A DNA stretch of 14,154 nt from RGIG2560 sp964418385. Its GTDB lineage: Bacteria > Patescibacteriota > Microgenomatia > UBA1400 > PJMF01. The stretch spans positions 1-14,154 of the forward strand of contig CAYQLH010000022.1 of assembly GCA_964418385.1 (NCBI GenBank), read 5' to 3'. Position numbers and translations under genes: made by a program. A model generated the notes under the pieces. The model saw only the letters and a program-made list of their open reading frames with translations. It searched no databases and was not told the DNA's origin. Numbering within the stretch: the stretch's first letter is position 1; every line of letters begins with the position of its first letter. This document shows positions 12,618-14,154 of this stretch, piece by piece.

Positions 12618-13019
12618 TTACTTAGTAAAGCTAGTCACACTCACATCGCTGCTGCCGAAACCGATGGTGAGCACCAGTTGGAAGATTGCCCAGACAGCCG
12701 CTAAGATGAGCAGACCGATAACCGCAGCGGTGATTTTGTTGCGGGCTTCTTCCACTTTACCCTTGTCACCACCAGAGGTGATCCAAGCAATAGCGCCCAT
12801 GACGAGGTAGAAAAGGGTGAGCAAAGCGGCAACGACGATCACCAGAGTCACGATGGATTTGGCCAATTTTGCGAAATCGGTCTGTGGGGCAACACCATCA
12901 CCACTAATGAAAGTAGTCGTGCTTAGCTTTTCCTCAGCGGCGACACCATTGGTCATAACGCCAAAAGACAAAAGCGCAGCTCCAGCAGCAAGGGCTAATT
13001 TTTGAGTGATATTTTTCAT
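12618..13019 (-). CDS. VirB2/TrbC-like (T4SS-type) pilin, copy A
   Basis: The product is 133 residues. A signal peptide spans residues 1-28 (MKNITQKLALAAGAALLSFG, cleavage probably after VAA). The mature protein has a short variable N-terminus (29-52), a hydrophobic helix (about 54-78), a polar loop (TSGGDKGKVEEARNK, 80-95) and a second hydrophobic helix (about 97-120), ending in a variable tail. This two-helix layout with ITSGGDKxKVEEARNKI is that of the small VirB2/TrbC-like pilins common in Patescibacteria, where they are annotated as type IV secretion system pilins; their actual role is unsettled. A ribosome binding site AGGAAGG lies 5-6 bases before the ATG. It has its own promoter (13064-13092) and terminator (12567-12594). 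Its core is identical in DNA to copy B. No other secretion or pilus genes are in the window. Confidence 0.85.
   Translation of the reverse strand: MKNITQKLALAAGAALLSFGVMTNGVAAEEKLSTTTFISGDGVAPQTDFAKLAKSIVTLVIVVAALLTLFYLVMGAIAWITSGGDKGKVEEARNKITAAVIGLLILAAVWAIFQLVLTIGFGSSDVSVTSFTK
12650..12865 (-). repeat. 216-bp core identical to 13202-13417
   Basis: Read base by base, 12650-12865 and 13202-13417 are identical over 216 bp, including all synonymous positions. They cover about residues 53-123 of copy A. Both flanks diverge abruptly. Confidence 0.92.
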
Positions 13020-13063
13020 GCTTTCCTTCCTATAATTTGCATGCTTTCCAATATTATACGCAA

Positions 13064-13092
13064 ATTCTAGCAGTTTATTGCCACAATGTCAA
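13064..13092 (-). promoter_or_regulatory. Promoter of pilin copy A (TTGACA-N17-TAGAAT)
   Basis: The minus strand has TTGACA at 13092-13087, a 17-bp spacer and TAGAAT at 13069-13064. A second possible -10, TATAAT, lies just downstream at 13058-13053. The architecture is the same as for copy B. Confidence 0.75.
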
Positions 13093-13169
13093 GCACATAT
13101 AGGTCTATGCCTGGTTCGGTGAACATATTTCGCACACAATTTAATATGTGAAAGCTAGTTGGCGTGCGT

Positions 13170-13604
13170 TTAGTTTGTAAAATTGGTCACCCCAATTTTG
13201 TTGCTGCCGAAACCGATGGTGAGCACCAGTTGGAAGATTGCCCAGACAGCCGCTAAGATGAGCAGACCGATAACCGCAGCGGTGATTTTGTTGCGGGCTT
13301 CTTCCACTTTACCCTTGTCACCACCAGAGGTGATCCAAGCAATAGCGCCCATGACGAGGTAGAAAAGGGTGAGCAAAGCGGCAACGACGATCACCAGAGT
13401 CACGATGGATTTGGCCAGGGATGCAAAATCGGTTTGTGGTTTCACGTTGTTGCCAACATTGAAAGTTTTAGTGGAAAATTCCGATGATAAACGTTCTGAG
13501 GAGTTGCGAATATCATCCTCGGCAGAAACATCAGTAGTCATCGCGCCCACAGACAAAAGCGTAGCGCCGGCAACAATGGCTAATTTTTGGGTGATACTTT
13601 TCAT
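13170..13604 (-). CDS. VirB2/TrbC-like (T4SS-type) pilin, copy B
   Basis: The product is 144 residues and is a tandem paralogue of copy A. The signal peptide (1-29, MKSITQKLAIVAGATLLSVG, cleavage probably after VSA) is similar but not identical. The mature N-terminus is 11 residues longer and quite different (EDDIRNSSERLSSEFSTKTF), while the two helices and the polar loop are the same as in copy A to the last base. The C-terminal tail differs (NKIGVTNFTN). The 31 bases from the ATG upstream, including the AGGAAGG ribosome binding site, match copy A; further upstream the two differ apart from the -35 and -10 boxes. No strong terminator is seen before copy A. Two subunits with one shared core and different exposed ends could co-assemble or be used alternately; this is inference. 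Confidence 0.85.
   Translation of the reverse strand: MKSITQKLAIVAGATLLSVGAMTTDVSAEDDIRNSSERLSSEFSTKTFNVGNNVKPQTDFASLAKSIVTLVIVVAALLTLFYLVMGAIAWITSGGDKGKVEEARNKITAAVIGLLILAAVWAIFQLVLTIGFGSNKIGVTNFTN
13202..13417 (-). repeat. 216-bp core identical to 12650-12865
   Basis: This is the second member of the identical pair, covering about residues 64-134 of pilin copy B. The sharp edges within coding sequence fit recent gene conversion or duplication followed by change of the ends. Confidence 0.92.
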
Positions 13605-13633
13605 GCTTTCCTTCCTATAATTTGCATGCTTTT

Positions 13634-13651
13634 GATATATATATATATATC
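13634..13651. repeat. (AT)n palindrome in the 5' leader of pilin copy B
   Basis: The 18-bp run G(AT)8C lies in the leader between the promoter and ribosome binding site of copy B. It is absent from the otherwise similar leader of copy A. Its length could vary by slippage. Confidence 0.8.
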
Positions 13652-13667
13652 GGTTATGTATGCTTCA

Positions 13668-13696
13668 ATTCTATATGATTATTTGAGTGTTGTCAA
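13668..13696 (-). promoter_or_regulatory. Promoter of pilin copy B (TTGACA-N17-TAGAAT)
   Basis: The minus strand has TTGACA at 13696-13691, 17 bp, then TAGAAT at 13673-13668. Transcription should start near 13661, giving a leader of about 57 nt that contains the (AT)n run. Confidence 0.78.
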
Positions 13697-13766
13697 GAAC
13701 AAATTATAAGATATTGTCTGTAGTTGAGCTTGGAAGATACGCGTGCGACACATGACACAAAAACAT

Positions 13767-13815
13767 CCCGAAAAGGTGAACTTTCTGCTAATTTTGCTGT
13801 CATACGAATTAGCAT
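13767..13815 (+). repeat. 49-bp dispersed element, copy 3
   Basis: This ungapped 49-bp copy is in an intergenic region upstream of the pilin promoter. It has CCCGAAAAGGTGA identical to copy 1, then GCTAA, TTTGC and AATTAGCAT. TGCTAATT and AATTAGCA can form an 8-bp stem. It lies 23 bp before the second copy of the 88-bp element. Confidence 0.75.
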
Positions 13816-13834
13816 TGGGGATGGACGATAAAAA

Positions 13835-13925
13835 CGACTGTATACAAAATGTATACAATTTTACAAAATTGTAATATTTTTTGATCTCTCACGCCTGGAA
13901 AACAGTAATGTTACACGTGCAGCAT
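13835..13925 (+). repeat. 88-bp dispersed element, copy 2
   Basis: This matches 10521-10614 in the same orientation. Here the first part contains two perfect TGTATACA palindromes separated by AAA, with one shared-edge A, followed by the hairpin ACAATTTT/AAAATTGT, then ACGCCTGG and the TACACGTGCAGCAT end. Confidence 0.75.
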
Positions 13926-14101
13926 CAGAAAAACTTCTCCCCTGCCCAAAGGGGAGGGACAGACGAGGCGTAGCCTTAGTCAAAGAGGAGGGAGCGAAGG
14001 TCAAGGGCCAGGCACGAAGTCGCCCAGTGGTTTATACGCAAGTAGCAAAGCAGACGTCGTGCTTGCCACGTCTGCCATTTCCTGCTTGTGTTTTCATGTT
14101 T
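13926..14101. other. Gene-free stretch with two hairpins
   Basis: No convincing gene is seen between the 88-bp element and the promoter at 14102. It contains the hairpin CTCCCC/GGGGAG (13937-13956), a purine-rich stretch (about 13980-14008) and the hairpin GCAGACGT/ACGTCTGC (14050-14075), the last without a T run on either strand. Together with the repeats it makes 13605-14101 an intergenic region of about 500 bp. Confidence 0.5.
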
Positions 14102-14112
14102 TGTGGTATAAT
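14102..14112 (+). promoter_or_regulatory. Extended -10 promoter (TGTGGTATAAT) at the right edge
   Basis: TGTGGTATAAT on the plus strand should start a transcript near 14119, leading out of the window. An ATG at 14131 stays open to the edge, but ACAGGA at 14145-14150 could equally be a ribosome binding site for a start beyond the window, so no gene is called. Confidence 0.75.
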
Positions 14113-14154
14113 AGCCACTGCGAAATATCAATGCGTAAAACGGACAGGAATCAT

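Noticed and set aside
13103..13125. GGTTCGGTGAAC as part of a tRNA
   Set aside because: It resembles a T-loop, but no acceptor, D or anticodon arm can be built around it and no CCA end is seen.
13767..13815. The 49-bp element as an XerCD dif site or integron attC site
   Set aside because: The dif arms and the attC core sites (RYYYAAC/GTTRRRY) with the proper spacing are not present, and several copies per window would not fit dif.
1..14154. CRISPR array or insertion sequence
   Set aside because: No regularly spaced direct repeats, no cas or transposase gene and no terminal inverted repeats were found.

Overview
The window most likely comes from a Patescibacteria (Candidate Phyla Radiation) genome or a close relative. 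Three things point there: a tandem pair of small VirB2/TrbC-like pilins of a type common in that group, short compact housekeeping genes, and many promoters placed almost directly on start codons. TGA is used as a stop throughout, so no alternative genetic code is seen. The assignment is inferred from gene families; no marker gene for taxonomy is present.

Layout. Positions 1-274 hold the start of a secreted protein (minus strand, cut by the window edge), preceded by a leader of about 300 nt with several hairpins and long-range complementary segments. At 678-962 is a small Lys/Ala-rich protein with a C-terminal membrane helix, with a consensus promoter and a strong terminator. At 1034-2072 is an EpmA-like lysyl-transferase gene broken by a one-base shift in a run of nine A/T pairs. 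Then come typA/bipA (2197-4029) and rpsU (4110-4364), all on the minus strand. A three-gene glycan operon on the minus strand (7729 to 4538) encodes a GT4 glycosyltransferase, a GT2 glycosyltransferase and an O-antigen-ligase/polymerase-like membrane protein; successive genes overlap. It is divergent from the primary sigma factor gene rpoD (7793-8893, plus) over one mirror-symmetric promoter region. After rpoD come a membrane-anchored esterase-like protein (9008-10048, minus) and a divergent small membrane protein with an acidic tail (10111-10458, plus). The operon yidC-jag-rnhA (12304 to 10625, minus) follows: membrane insertase, KH/R3H RNA-binding protein and RNase HI. The right end carries two tandem pilin genes (12618-13019 and 13170-13604) whose central 216 bp are identical, then about 550 bp without a convincing gene.

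What goes beyond ordinary annotation. A 49-bp element with a hairpin core occurs three times without gaps (181-229, 8948-8996, 13767-13815), with a probable fourth, decayed copy at 9865-9898. A separate element of about 88 bp occurs at 10527-10614 and 13839-13925. The 11-mer TGTGGTATAAT occurs five times in promoter position. At least five genes have a -10 box only 7-11 bases before the ATG, implying leaderless mRNAs, while rpsU, typA and the pilins have clear ribosome binding sites. There are two candidate structured RNAs (275-576 minus; about 12388-12544 plus). No tRNA, rRNA, CRISPR array or transposase gene was recognised.
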